NCBI GenBank assembly: GCA_963778525.1
Contig: CAVZUJ010000001.1
Coordinates: 1,434,030-1,498,029, forward strand
DNA: 64,000 nt
Source: Schlegelella_A sp963778525
GTDB taxonomy: Bacteria > Pseudomonadota > Gammaproteobacteria > Burkholderiales > Burkholderiaceae_C
Direction: 5' to 3'
This document shows, piece by piece, positions 35,805 through 44,769 of the stretch. Position 1 is the first letter of the stretch. The number at the start of each line of letters is the position of its first letter. Under the pieces are notes generated by a model, which was not told the origin of the DNA, did no database searches, and saw only the letters and a program-made list of their open reading frames with translations. Made by a program: the position numbers and the translations under genes.

Positions 35805-35837
35805 GTATCCAAGGGATACACCCGAGGGGACTGTCCC
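35805..35837 (+). promoter_or_regulatory. Two adjacent palindromes upstream of the ligase/ABC transporter operon
   Basis: GTATCC-AAG-GGATAC (35805-35819) and GGGAC-T-GTCCC (35827-35837) lie about 100-130 bases before the acyl-CoA ligase start, in a 147-base gap. They could be operators or short hairpins. No regulator gene is adjacent that could be tied to them. Confidence 0.4.
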
Positions 35838-35936
35838 GTAGATTCCCGGTAGAACGACAACCGCGCGGCAGATTCTTCCTAGAGTCGCGTCTGCTCGCGC
35901 GCGTGTGAAACGCGCCGCTTCGGCCGAGGCCTTTCA

Positions 35937-37883
35937 GTGCAAACGACGTTCCCGCATCTCCTTCTCGAACACGCCGCGAAACGGCCGCACGCGCCCGCCC
36001 TGCGTGAAAAGGAGTTCGGCATCTGGCAAACGCTGACGTGGGGCGATCTTGCCGCCCTGGTGCGGGCCATCGCCTGCGGCCTGGCCGAAGCCGGCCTCGC
36101 GCGCGGCCAGCACCTGGTCGTGGTTGGCGAGAACCGCCCGCGCCTCTACGCCGCGATGCTGGCGGCGCAATCGCTCGGCGCCATTCCGGTGCCGCTGTAC
36201 CAGGACGCCGTCGCCGCCGAGTTCGTGTTCCCGATGGCCAACGCCGATGTGGCATTCGCGATCGTCGAAGACCAGGAGCAGGTCGACAAGATGCTCGAGG
36301 TGCGCGAGCAGTGCCCAGGGCTGGCCCGCATCTGGTTCGACGATCCGCGCGGCCTGCGCCAGTACGATGCCGCCGGCCTGGCGCCGCTCGATGCCCTGAT
36401 CGAATCGGGCCGCGCATTCGACGCCGGCCACGCCGGCTTCTTCGACGCCGAGATCGCGCGGATCCGACCGTCCGACGTGGCCGCGATGTTCTTCACCTCC
36501 GGCACCACCGGCAACGCCAAGGGCGTCGTGCACACGCACACGACCCTCATCGATCGCGCCGCCGCCGGCGCCCGCTTCGACAAGCTGAACGCCGACGACG
36601 AAGTGCTGGCCTATCTGCCGCCGGCCTGGATCGGCCAGAACATCTTCTCGTACGCGCAGTGGCTGGTCTGCGGCTACGTCGTCAACTGCCCGGAGTCGGC
36701 GAGCACGGTGATGATCGACCTGAAGGAGATCGGCCCGACCTACTACTTCGCGCCGCCGCGCGTCTTCGAGGGCCTGCTCACCAGCGTCATGATCCGCATG
36801 GAGGACGCCGGCCGCATCAAGCGCTTTCTCTTCGACCGCGCGATGGCGCTGGCGCGGCGCGTCGGCCCGGCGCGCATGGACGGCAAACCGGTCGGCCTCG
36901 TCGACCGCCTGCGCTACGCGCTCGGCAACATCCTGGTCTACGCGCCGCTGCGCAACACGCTCGGATTTTCGCGGGTGCGCGTCGCCTACACCGCGGGCGA
37001 AGCGATCGGCCCCGATCTGTTCTCGTTCTACCGCTCGATCGGGATCAACCTGAAGCAGCTCTACGGCTCGACCGAGACGGCGGTGTTCGTCTGTCTGCAG
37101 CCCGACAACGAAGCGCGCGCCGATACCGTCGGCATCCCGATCGAAGGCGTGGAGATCCAGGTCCTCGACTCGGGCGAGATCCTGGTGCGCTCGGCCGGCC
37201 TGCTCAAGGAGTACTACAAGAATCCGGAAGCGACGGCCGAAGTCCTGACCGCCGACGGCTGGTATCGCACCGGCGACGCCGGCTTCATCGACGCTTCGGG
37301 CCACGTCAAGATCATCGACCGGGCCAAGGACGTGGGCCGCATCTTCGGCGGCGCCAACGACGGCGCCCTGTTCGCGCCGAAGTACGTCGAGAACAAGCTG
37401 AAGTTCTTTCCCTTCATCAAGGAGGCGGTGGCTTTCGGCGACAAGCGCGAGAAGGTCTGCGCGTTCATCAATATCGACCTCGAGGCGGTGGGCAACTGGG
37501 CCGAGAAGCGGAGCCTTCCGTATGGCGGCTACGCCGAGTTGTCGCAAAAGGCAGAGGTGCGCGAACTCATCCGCGAGTGCGTCGGCAAGGTCAACGCCGA
37601 CCTCGCTGCCGACGACAAGCTGGCCGGCAGCCAGATCAGCCGCTTCCTGATCCTGCACAAGGAGCTCGACGCCGACGACGGCGAGCTCACGCGCACAAGG
37701 AAGGTCCGGCGCGGCCACATCGCCGAGCGCTATCGCGTGCTGGTCGACGCGCTCTACGACGGCAAGTCCGAGCAGTTCGTCGAGACCGAGGTCCGCTTCG
37801 AGGACGGCCGCACCGGCAAGGTCGCGGCAACGCTGCAGATCGTCGACGCGCCGACCTTCGCCGCGACGAAGCGGGCCGCGTGA
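35937..37883 (+). CDS. AMP-binding acyl-CoA synthetase (long-chain type)
   Basis: Adenylate-forming ligase (648 aa) that activates a carboxylic acid with ATP and CoA. Motifs in order: the P-loop TSGTTGNAKGVVHTHT, YLPPAWIGQN, the A5 motif LYGSTETAVF, and WYRTGDAGFIDASGHVKIIDR with the later KDVGRIFGG in place of the common GGENI. The closest families are the FadD15-like long-chain synthetases, but the true acid is unknown. GTG start at 35937. Its stop overlaps the livG start by one base (TGATG), making it the first gene of the transporter operon; this gene order recurs in betaproteobacteria. Confidence 0.9.
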   Translation: MQTTFPHLLLEHAAKRPHAPALREKEFGIWQTLTWGDLAALVRAIACGLAEAGLARGQHLVVVGENRPRLYAAMLAAQSLGAIPVPLYQDAVAAEFVFPMANADVAFAIVEDQEQVDKMLEVREQCPGLARIWFDDPRGLRQYDAAGLAPLDALIESGRAFDAGHAGFFDAEIARIRPSDVAAMFFTSGTTGNAKGVVHTHTTLIDRAAAGARFDKLNADDEVLAYLPPAWIGQNIFSYAQWLVCGYVVNCPESASTVMIDLKEIGPTYYFAPPRVFEGLLTSVMIRMEDAGRIKRFLFDRAMALARRVGPARMDGKPVGLVDRLRYALGNILVYAPLRNTLGFSRVRVAYTAGEAIGPDLFSFYRSIGINLKQLYGSTETAVFVCLQPDNEARADTVGIPIEGVEIQVLDSGEILVRSAGLLKEYYKNPEATAEVLTADGWYRTGDAGFIDASGHVKIIDRAKDVGRIFGGANDGALFAPKYVENKLKFFPFIKEAVAFGDKREKVCAFINIDLEAVGNWAEKRSLPYGGYAELSQKAEVRELIRECVGKVNADLAADDKLAGSQISRFLILHKELDADDGELTRTRKVRRGHIAERYRVLVDALYDGKSEQFVETEVRFEDGRTGKVAATLQIVDAPTFAATKRAA

Positions 37884-38680
37884 TGGCGGGCCGCCAGGCA
37901 GGCGGGGTCATCCTCGAGGTTCGCGACATCCACCTTCGCTTCGGCGGCGTCAAGGCGCTGACGGGCATCAGCTTCGATGTTCACGAGCACGAGATCCGCG
38001 CCATCATCGGCCCGAACGGCGCCGGCAAGAGCTCGCTGCTCAACTGCATCAACGGCCTCTATCAGCCGCAAGAGGGCTCGATCCACTTGCGCGGCAAGAC
38101 CTTCCGGCACATGAACTCGCGCCAGGTCGCCGAGATGGGCGTGGCGCGCACCTTCCAGAACCTGGCGCTCTTCAAGGGCATGAGCGTGCTCGACAACATC
38201 ATGACCGGCCGCAACCTGAAGATGCGCACGAACCTGCTGCAGCAGGCCTTTCGCCTGCCGTTCGGCTGGGACGCCGCCGAGCGCGAGGAAGGCGTGCAGC
38301 GCATCGCGGTCGAGAAGATCATCGACTTCCTCGAGATCCAGCCCTACCGCAAGACACCGGTCGGCCGCCTCCCTTACGGCCTGCAGAAGCGCGTCGACCT
38401 CGGCCGGGCGCTGGCGATGGAGCCGCAGGTGCTGCTTCTCGACGAGCCGATGGCCGGCATGAACGTCGAGGAGAAGCAGGACATGAGCCGCTTCATCCTC
38501 GACGTCAACGAGGAGTTCGGCACGACCATCGTGCTCATCGAGCACGACATGGGCGTGGTCATGGACATCAGCGACCGCGTCGTGGTGCTCGACTACGGCA
38601 GGAAGATCGGCGACGGCGCGCCGGAAGAAGTGCGGAGCAATCCGGAAGTGATCGCCGCCTACCTCGGGACCGTTCACTGA
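37883..38680 (+). CDS. Branched-chain-type ABC transporter ATPase, LivG family
   Basis: ATP-hydrolysing subunit (265 aa). Walker A is GPNGAGKSSLLN, the signature motif is atypical (LPYGLQKRVDLGRAL replacing LSGGQ), Walker B is VLLLDEPMAGMN and the switch His is in VLIEHDMGVV. The LivG insertion with RTFQNLALFKGMSVLDNIMTG is present. It is cotranslated with the ligase and lies two bases before LivH. Confidence 0.93.
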   Translation: MAGRQAGGVILEVRDIHLRFGGVKALTGISFDVHEHEIRAIIGPNGAGKSSLLNCINGLYQPQEGSIHLRGKTFRHMNSRQVAEMGVARTFQNLALFKGMSVLDNIMTGRNLKMRTNLLQQAFRLPFGWDAAEREEGVQRIAVEKIIDFLEIQPYRKTPVGRLPYGLQKRVDLGRALAMEPQVLLLDEPMAGMNVEEKQDMSRFILDVNEEFGTTIVLIEHDMGVVMDISDRVVVLDYGRKIGDGAPEEVRSNPEVIAAYLGTVH

Positions 38681-38682
38681 CC

Positions 38683-39612
38683 GTGGGCCCGTTCCTCGAA
38701 ACCCTGTTCGGCGGCCTCATGGTCGGGATGCTCTATTCCCTGATCGCGCTCGGCTTCGTGCTCATCTACAAGGCCTCGGGCGTCTTCAACTTCGCGCAAG
38801 GCGCCATGGTCCTGTTCGCGGCGCTCGCCATGGCGCGCTTCGCCGAATGGATCCCGAAGCTCACCGGCCTCGACAACAAGATCCTCGTCAACGTGCTCGC
38901 ATTCGCCGGCGCGACGCTCGTGATGATCGCCTTCGCCTGGATCGTGCAGCGATTCGTCCTCGGCAAGCTCGTCAACCAGGAAGGCATCACGCTGCTGATG
39001 GCCACCTTGGGCATCACCTACTTCCTCGAAGGCGCCGGGCAGACGCTCTTCGGCAACGACATCTACAAGATCGACGTCGGCCTGCCGAAGGAGCCGATGT
39101 TCCTGTTCGAGAAGACCTTCGAGGGCGGCATCCTCGTCAACCAGGAAGATCTGGCGGCCGCCGTCATCGCCGCGGTGCTGGTGACGCTGCTCGCCCTCTT
39201 CTTCCAGAAAACCTCGACCGGGCGTGCGCTGCGCGCCGTCGCCGACGATCACCAGGCCGCGCAGTCGATCGGCATTCCGCTCGACACGATCTGGGTCATC
39301 GTCTGGTCGCTCGCCGGCATCGTGGCACTGGTCGCAGGAGTCATCTGGGGCAGCAAGCTGGGCGTGCAGTTCTCGCTCTCGGTGATCGCGCTGAAGGCCT
39401 TGCCGGTCGTCATCCTCGGCGGCCTGACGTCGATCCCGGGCGCCATCATCGGTGGCCTGCTGATCGGCGCCGGCGAGAAGCTCTCCGAGATCTACATCGG
39501 CCCGCACCTCGGCGGCGGCATCGAGATCTGGTTCGCCTACGTGCTGGCGCTTGTCTTTCTTCTCGTCAGGCCGCAGGGCCTGTTCGGCGAGAAGATCATC
39601 GACCGCGTCTAG
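38683..39612 (+). CDS. Branched-chain-type ABC transporter permease, LivH family
   Basis: Inner-membrane permease (309 aa) with about eight helices. LivH landmarks are GLMVGMLYSLIALGFVLIYKASGVFNFAQG at the N-terminus and GRALRAVADDHQAAQSIGIPLD, the cytoplasmic coupling loop, then KALPVVILGGLTSIPGAIIGG. GTG start at 38683. Partner of the LivM permease that follows by eight bases. Confidence 0.93.
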   Translation: MGPFLETLFGGLMVGMLYSLIALGFVLIYKASGVFNFAQGAMVLFAALAMARFAEWIPKLTGLDNKILVNVLAFAGATLVMIAFAWIVQRFVLGKLVNQEGITLLMATLGITYFLEGAGQTLFGNDIYKIDVGLPKEPMFLFEKTFEGGILVNQEDLAAAVIAAVLVTLLALFFQKTSTGRALRAVADDHQAAQSIGIPLDTIWVIVWSLAGIVALVAGVIWGSKLGVQFSLSVIALKALPVVILGGLTSIPGAIIGGLLIGAGEKLSEIYIGPHLGGGIEIWFAYVLALVFLLVRPQGLFGEKIIDRV

Positions 39613-39619
39613 GCCCGTC

Positions 39620-40684
39620 ATGTTCTATCGCGAGAACGGCCAGTTCAAGACGACCTATCGGTCCGACCAGCAGATCTTCCCGATCCGCCAGGACCGGATC
39701 GGCATCGGCCTGCTGCTCGTCGCCGCCTTCGTCGGCGTGCCGCTGCTCGGCACCGACTACCTGTTCCAGGCCCTGCTGCTGCCGTTCCTGATCCTCGCGC
39801 TGGCGGCCCTCGGGCTGAACATCCTGGTCGGCTACTGCGGCCAGATCTCGCTCGGCACCGGCGCCTTCATGGCGGTCGGCGCGTATGCAACCTACAACTT
39901 CATGGTGCGCATCCCGGGGATGCCGCTGCTGCTGGCGCTGATCCTGGGCGGCCTGTCGGCCACCGTCGTCGGCGTCTTGTTCGGCATCCCGTCGCTGCGC
40001 ATCAAGGGCCTCTACCTCGCCGTGGCGACGCTGGCGGCGCAGTTCTTCATCGATTGGGCATTCCTGCGTATCCCGTGGTTCACCAACAACTCGAGCTCGG
40101 GCGCAGTCAGCGTCGCCGGCCTGTCGATGTTCGGCCTGCCGATCGACAGCGCTGCGCGCAAATACCTGCTCTGCCTCAGCCTGCTCGTCGTCTTCGCGCT
40201 GATGGCCAAGAACCTCGTGCGCGGCCACATCGGCCGCCAGTGGATGGCCATCCGCGACATGGACGTCGCCGCCGAGGTCATCGGCATCCGCCCCATCTAC
40301 GCCAAGCTGACGGCGTTCGCGGTTAGCTCGTTCATCGTCGGCGTGGCGGGCGCGCTGTGGGGCTTCGTCTACCTCGGCTCGTGGGAGCCATCGGCGTTCT
40401 CGATCGACCGCTCGTTCCAGCTGCTCTTCATGGTGATCATCGGCGGGCTCGGCTCGATCATGGGCGCGTTCTTCGGCGCCGCTTTCATCACGCTGCTGCC
40501 ACTGTTCCTCAACCAGCTGCCGGAGTGGTTCGGCATCCCCCTGTCGACCACCGAGGCGTCGCACATCGAATCGATGGTCTTCGGCGCCCTGATCGTGTTC
40601 TTCCTCATTGTCGAGCCGCACGGGCTGGCCCAGCTATGGTCGACCGCCAAGGAAAAGCTGCGCCTGTGGCCCTTCCCGCACTGA
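39620..40684 (+). CDS. Branched-chain-type ABC transporter permease, LivM family
   Basis: Second permease (354 aa). Hallmarks are LGLNILVGYCGQISLGTGAFMAVGAYA, GLYLAVATLAAQFFIDW, and the coupling loop GRQWMAIRDMDVAAEVIGI. The N-terminal extension MFYRENGQFKTTY is typical of this ligase-linked subgroup. About ten helices. The gene is followed by a 109-base gap before the binding protein. Confidence 0.93.
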   Translation: MFYRENGQFKTTYRSDQQIFPIRQDRIGIGLLLVAAFVGVPLLGTDYLFQALLLPFLILALAALGLNILVGYCGQISLGTGAFMAVGAYATYNFMVRIPGMPLLLALILGGLSATVVGVLFGIPSLRIKGLYLAVATLAAQFFIDWAFLRIPWFTNNSSSGAVSVAGLSMFGLPIDSAARKYLLCLSLLVVFALMAKNLVRGHIGRQWMAIRDMDVAAEVIGIRPIYAKLTAFAVSSFIVGVAGALWGFVYLGSWEPSAFSIDRSFQLLFMVIIGGLGSIMGAFFGAAFITLLPLFLNQLPEWFGIPLSTTEASHIESMVFGALIVFFLIVEPHGLAQLWSTAKEKLRLWPFPH

Positions 40685-40793
40685 GCGGTGCGACGCCTCG
40701 CTGATTGTCCTGATTGAAATCGATGCAGTTTCGCGGTCAGATGACCGCTTTCGTCACCCGCCGACGGGTGCTTCTTCCACTCCGGAGACAGAC

Positions 40794-42140
40794 ATGACCT
40801 TCAAGACCCTCAAGGGCCTGGCACTGGCGGGCACGCTGGCAGCAGCCGGCTTGGCCGCGCTGGCCTTGCCGGGCGCGGCGTTCGCGCAAGCCAAGGAGCA
40901 GTTCTTTCCGCTGCTCGCCTATCGCACCGGTGCCTATGGGCCGAACGGCACACCCTGGGCCGACGGCAAGGTGGACTACCTCAAGATGATCAATGCCCGC
41001 GACGGCGGTATCAATGGTGTCAAGCTGACGTGGGAGGAATGCGAGTACGGCTATGCCACCGACCGCGGCGTCGAGTGCTACGAGCGCTTGAAGAGCCATC
41101 CGGGCGTTGCGCTGTTCGAACCGCAGTCGACCGGCGTGACGTTCGCGCTCACCGACAAGGCGCCCGCCGACAAGGTGCCGCTGCTCACGGTGGGCTACGG
41201 CCTGGCCGCCGCCCAAGACGGATTCGCGTTCAAGTGGAATTTCCCGATCCTCGGCAGCTATTGGACCGGCGCCGACGTGCTGGTGCAGTACGTTCTGAAG
41301 AAAGAAGGCGGCCCGGGCAAGCTCAAGGGCAAGAAGATCGCCCTTGTCTACCTCGACGCACCTTTTGGCAAGGAGCCCATCCCGCTGCTGCAGGAGCGCG
41401 CCAAGCTTGAAGGGTTCGAGCTGCAACTCCTCCCTGTCACGGCGCCAGGTACCGAACAGAAGGCGACGTGGTTGCAGATCCGCCAGAGCAAGCCTGACTT
41501 CGTGTTCCTCTGGGGCTGGGGCATCATGAACTCGACCGCCCTCAAGGAAGCGCAAGCCACCGGCTACCCGCGCGACCACATGTACGGCGTGTGGTGGGCA
41601 GGCGCCGAGCCCGACGTGAAGGACGTCGGCGAAGGCGCCAAGGGCTACAACGCGCTGGCGCTGAACCCGGCCGGCACGCAGCCGAAGGTCATCCAGGACA
41701 TCATGAAGTATGTCTACGACAAGGGCCAGGGCACGGCCGCGTCGAAGGACGAAGTCGGCAGCATCCTTTACACCCGCGGCATCATCATCCAGATGCTCGG
41801 TGTCGAGGCAGTCCGGCGCGCGCAGGAGCGCTACGGCAAAGGCAAGGTCATGACCAGCGAGCAGGTTCGCTGGGGCCTCGAGAACCTCGCGCTCGACCAG
41901 AAGAAGCTCGACGCGCTCGGCTTCGCGGGCGTGATGCGGCCGGTCTCGACCTCGTGCCAGGACCACATGGGCTCGTCGTGGGTGCGCATCGAGACCTGGG
42001 ACGGCAAGAAGTGGGGCATGACGTCGGACTTCATGGAGGCCGACGACGCGATCATCAAGCCGATGGTGAAGGCGGCAGCCGACAAGTACCTGGTGGACAA
42101 GAAGATCACGCGACGCACGAGCGCCGACTGCCAGACGTGA
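40794..42140 (+). CDS. Branched-chain-type ABC transporter substrate-binding protein
   Basis: Periplasmic binding protein of the LivK/receptor family ligand-binding type (448 aa). Signal peptide MTFKTLKGLALAGTLAAAG is cleaved after AFA. It is longer than LivK and lacks the usual Leu-binding pattern; segments such as LLAYRTGAYGPNGTPWADGKVDY and ECEYGYATDRGVECYERLK match the subgroup found next to acyl-CoA ligases, which probably binds an aromatic or fatty carboxylate. The frame is open upstream, but 40794 gives a perfect signal peptide and a GGAGACAGAC ribosome site. Confidence 0.92.
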   Translation: MTFKTLKGLALAGTLAAAGLAALALPGAAFAQAKEQFFPLLAYRTGAYGPNGTPWADGKVDYLKMINARDGGINGVKLTWEECEYGYATDRGVECYERLKSHPGVALFEPQSTGVTFALTDKAPADKVPLLTVGYGLAAAQDGFAFKWNFPILGSYWTGADVLVQYVLKKEGGPGKLKGKKIALVYLDAPFGKEPIPLLQERAKLEGFELQLLPVTAPGTEQKATWLQIRQSKPDFVFLWGWGIMNSTALKEAQATGYPRDHMYGVWWAGAEPDVKDVGEGAKGYNALALNPAGTQPKVIQDIMKYVYDKGQGTAASKDEVGSILYTRGIIIQMLGVEAVRRAQERYGKGKVMTSEQVRWGLENLALDQKKLDALGFAGVMRPVSTSCQDHMGSSWVRIETWDGKKWGMTSDFMEADDAIIKPMVKAAADKYLVDKKITRRTSADCQT

Positions 42141-42214
42141 GCCGCGGAGCGGCCCACGCCTGGCTTGGCCAGTCACGGCTGCTCCCTCCCATCCCTCTCC
42201 TCGAGGAGGAGGGG

Positions 42215-42237
42215 CGGGCCCCCGCCGGGGCCCCTTT
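42215..42237 (+). terminator. Terminator-like hairpin after the binding-protein gene
   Basis: GGGCCCC / GGGGCCC stem with a four-base loop, then CTTTT. It is preceded by the palindrome CTCCTCGAGGAG. Partial termination here would let the binding protein be made in excess over the downstream ATPase. Confidence 0.6.
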
Positions 42238-42275
42238 TCAAAGCGTCGCGTGCGGGGCTTTGAAGAGTCGAACGA

Positions 42276-43100
42276 ATGAACGCGGTTGCGCCTTCGATCC
42301 TTCTCGATGTCAATGGCATCGAGGTCATCTACAGCCATGTGATCCTGGTGCTGAAAGGCGTTTCGCTGCAGGTGCCCGAGGGCAAGGTGGTGGCGCTGCT
42401 GGGCGGCAACGGCGCGGGCAAGACGACGACGCTGCGGGCCATCAGCAACCTGCTGCGCGCCGAGCGCGGCGAGGTGACGAAGGGCTCGATCGCGCTGCGC
42501 GGCGAGCGCATCGAAAAGCTCAGCACGTCCGACATGGTCGCGCGCGGCGTGATCCAGGTCATGGAGGGCCGGCACTGCTTCGCCCACCTCACGATCGAGG
42601 AAAACCTGATGACCGGCGCCTATTCACGCCGGGACGGCACGGCCGCGGTGGCAGCGACGCTCGAGAAGGTCTATCGCTACTTTCCGCGCCTGAAGGAGCG
42701 GCGCAGCGCGCAGGCCGCCTACACCTCGGGCGGCGAGCAGCAGATGTGCGCGATCGGCCGCGCGCTCATGGCCAGCCCGCGCATGGTGCTTCTCGACGAA
42801 CCGTCGATGGGGCTGGCGCCGCAGATCGTCGAGGAAGTGTTCGAGATCGTGAAGGACCTGAACCAGAAGGAAGGCGTGACCTTTCTTCTCGCCGAGCAGA
42901 ACACCAACATGGCGCTGCGCTACGCCGACCACGGCTACATTCTCGAGAGCGGGCGCATCGTCATGGACGGCGCCGCCGCCGCGCTGCGCGAGAACGAGGA
43001 CGTGCGCGAGTTCTACCTCGGCACCGGCCAAGCCGGCGGCGACCGCAAGAGCTATCGCGACGTGAAGAGCTACAAGCGGCGCAAGCGCTGGCTGTCGTGA
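42276..43100 (+). CDS. Branched-chain-type ABC transporter ATPase, LivF family
   Basis: Second ATPase (274 aa). Walker A GGNGAGKTTTLRA, signature TSGGEQQMCAIGRALM, Walker B MVLLDEPSMGLAP and the switch segment LLAEQNTNMAL. The C-terminal tail (YRDVKSYKRRKRWLS) is longer than in LivF of leucine transporters and is usual in the ligase-linked subgroup. It completes the set of five transporter proteins. Confidence 0.93.
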   Translation: MNAVAPSILLDVNGIEVIYSHVILVLKGVSLQVPEGKVVALLGGNGAGKTTTLRAISNLLRAERGEVTKGSIALRGERIEKLSTSDMVARGVIQVMEGRHCFAHLTIEENLMTGAYSRRDGTAAVAATLEKVYRYFPRLKERRSAQAAYTSGGEQQMCAIGRALMASPRMVLLDEPSMGLAPQIVEEVFEIVKDLNQKEGVTFLLAEQNTNMALRYADHGYILESGRIVMDGAAAALRENEDVREFYLGTGQAGGDRKSYRDVKSYKRRKRWLS

Positions 43101-43195
43101 GGCCCCCACGCTCGCTTTCGCTCGCTGCCCCCCGAGGGGGCGCTGGGCGACGGACCGGCGGAGCCGGATCCGTGCCCTGGGCTTGGGAATACGGA
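43100..43195 (+). repeat. Burkholderiales-type GC-rich intergenic repeat
   Basis: The gap after livF holds GGCCCCCACGCTCGCTTTCG and CTCGCTGCCCCCCGAGGGGG, then GGACCGGCGGAGCCGGATCC. This two-part hairpin element recurs many times between genes in Comamonadaceae-like genomes. It contains inverted repeats (CCCCC/GGGGG; GGCTCCG/CGGAGCC-type) and may act as a terminator or mRNA end. Confidence 0.6.
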
Positions 43196-43208
43196 GAGGA
43201 GATCTGAC

Positions 43209-43481
43209 GTGGGGCGAGCCGATGAAGACGCGTTGAAAAAGTTGCTGCCCGTGTTGCGGCAGCTGCGCGAGATCAAGGGCGTGCAGGAAACGAAGCCCGG
43301 CATCTTCTATGCGCGGCGCGATGCGTTCATCCATTTCCACGACGAAGGCGGCACGCTCCACGCCGACCTGAAGAAGGCGGGCGGCTCCGGCTTCGACCGT
43401 TATCCGCTCGACACGCCGGCACAGCAGAGAAAGCTCGTCGAGGACGCGAAACTGCGGGCCAAGCGCCTGGAAGACGAATGA
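43209..43481 (+). CDS. Conserved small protein of unknown function
   Basis: 90-residue charged, soluble protein, not assigned to a family. It has a central FYARRDAFIHFHDEGGTLHADLKK segment rich in His and acidic residues and ends in a basic helix. GTG start at 43209 has a strong AGGAGAT ribosome site. It overlaps the following PaaK-like gene by four bases, so it belongs to the transporter operon and may serve the adenylating enzyme. No signal peptide or membrane helix. Confidence 0.7.
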   Translation: MGRADEDALKKLLPVLRQLREIKGVQETKPGIFYARRDAFIHFHDEGGTLHADLKKAGGSGFDRYPLDTPAQQRKLVEDAKLRAKRLEDE

Positions 43482-44752
43482 GCGAATCCACCTTCTTCGA
43501 TCGCCTCGAAACACGCGACCCGGAACAGCGCGAAGCCGAGCAGCTCGCGGCGCTGGCCGCGCAGGTGGCCAACGCCCAGTCGCACGCGCCGGCGTTCGCC
43601 GAGCGCCTGCGCGGCATCGATGCCTCGACGATCCGCTCGCGCGCCGCCCTGGCCGCGCTGCCGGTCCTGCGCAAGAGCGAGCTGCTCGAGCGACAGGCCG
43701 CGATGAGAGCCGGCGACGCCTTCGGCGGCTTCGCGACCATCGGCTGGGGCCGCGAGCGCGATGCCTCGCGACGCGCCGCCCGAGTCTTCGCTTCGCCGGG
43801 TCCGATCCACGAGCCCGATCGGATCCGGCCCGACTACTGGCGGATGGGACGAGCCCTGTTTGCCGCTGGCTTTCGCGCCGGCGACCTGGTGCACAACAGC
43901 TTCAGCTATCACTTCACGCCGGCCGGCGCGATGATGGAAAGCGGCGCGCAGGCGATCGGCTGCACGGTGTTTCCAGCCGGCACCGGGCAGACCGAGCTGC
44001 AAGTGCAGACGATGGCCGCGCTGCGTCCCGACGGCTACGTCGGCACGCCGAGCTTCCTGCGCCTGATGCTCGAGAAGGCCGACGAGCTCGGCATCGCGCT
44101 GCCTTCGCTGACGAAGGCCTCGCTCGGTGGCGAGGCGTTTCCGGCGCCGCTGCGGGCGAGCTTTTCGGCGCGCCGCATCGCCGCCACGCAAAGCTACGGC
44201 ACCGCCGACCTCGGCCTGATCGCCTACGAAACCGAGGCCCGCGAAGGCCTCGTCGTGGACGAAGGCGTGATCGTCGAGATCGTGCGCCCGGGCACGAACG
44301 ACGTGGTGGCCGAAGGCGAAGTCGGCGAGGTCGTGGTCACGACGCTCAATCCCGACTACCCGTTGATCCGCTTCGGCACCGGCGACCTCTCCGCCTTCAT
44401 GCCGGGGCACTGCGCCACCGGCCGAACCAACCAGCGCATCCGCGGCTGGCTCGGCCGCGCCGATCAGTCGGCCAAGGTGCGCGGCATGTTCGTGCACCCT
44501 TCGCAGGTGGCCGAGATCGTGCGCCGGCATCCGGGCATCCGGCGGGCGCGGCTCGTCGTCAGCGGCGAGATGGCCGATGACCAGATGACCTTGCAGGTCG
44601 AGACCGATGGCACGATGCCCGCCGGCCTGGCCGAGCGGATCGCCGAATCGATTCGCGACGTGACCAAGCTGCGCGGCACGGTGGCGGCGCATCCGGCGGG
44701 CACGCTGCCGAACGACGGCAAGGTGATCGACGACACGCGCCGGGTCGGCTGA
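43478..44752 (+). CDS. Phenylacetate-CoA ligase-like adenylating enzyme with altered P-loop
   Basis: PaaK-family AMP-binding protein (424 aa). Conserved parts include FRAGDLVHNSFSYHFTPAGAMMESGAQAIGC, YVGTPSFLRLMLEKADELG, ATQSYGTADLGLIAYE (the A5 region) and RFGTGDLSAF with the late GRADQSAKVRGMFVHPSQV. The P-loop, however, reads VFASPGPIHEP where active PaaK has a Ser/Thr/Gly-rich SSGTTGxP motif. ATP may be bound differently or the enzyme may use another reaction. It is the last gene of the ligase-ABC transporter unit. Confidence 0.82.
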   Translation: MSESTFFDRLETRDPEQREAEQLAALAAQVANAQSHAPAFAERLRGIDASTIRSRAALAALPVLRKSELLERQAAMRAGDAFGGFATIGWGRERDASRRAARVFASPGPIHEPDRIRPDYWRMGRALFAAGFRAGDLVHNSFSYHFTPAGAMMESGAQAIGCTVFPAGTGQTELQVQTMAALRPDGYVGTPSFLRLMLEKADELGIALPSLTKASLGGEAFPAPLRASFSARRIAATQSYGTADLGLIAYETEAREGLVVDEGVIVEIVRPGTNDVVAEGEVGEVVVTTLNPDYPLIRFGTGDLSAFMPGHCATGRTNQRIRGWLGRADQSAKVRGMFVHPSQVAEIVRRHPGIRRARLVVSGEMADDQMTLQVETDGTMPAGLAERIAESIRDVTKLRGTVAAHPAGTLPNDGKVIDDTRRVG

Positions 44753-44769
44753 TCGCGCGTCTGCGTTCT

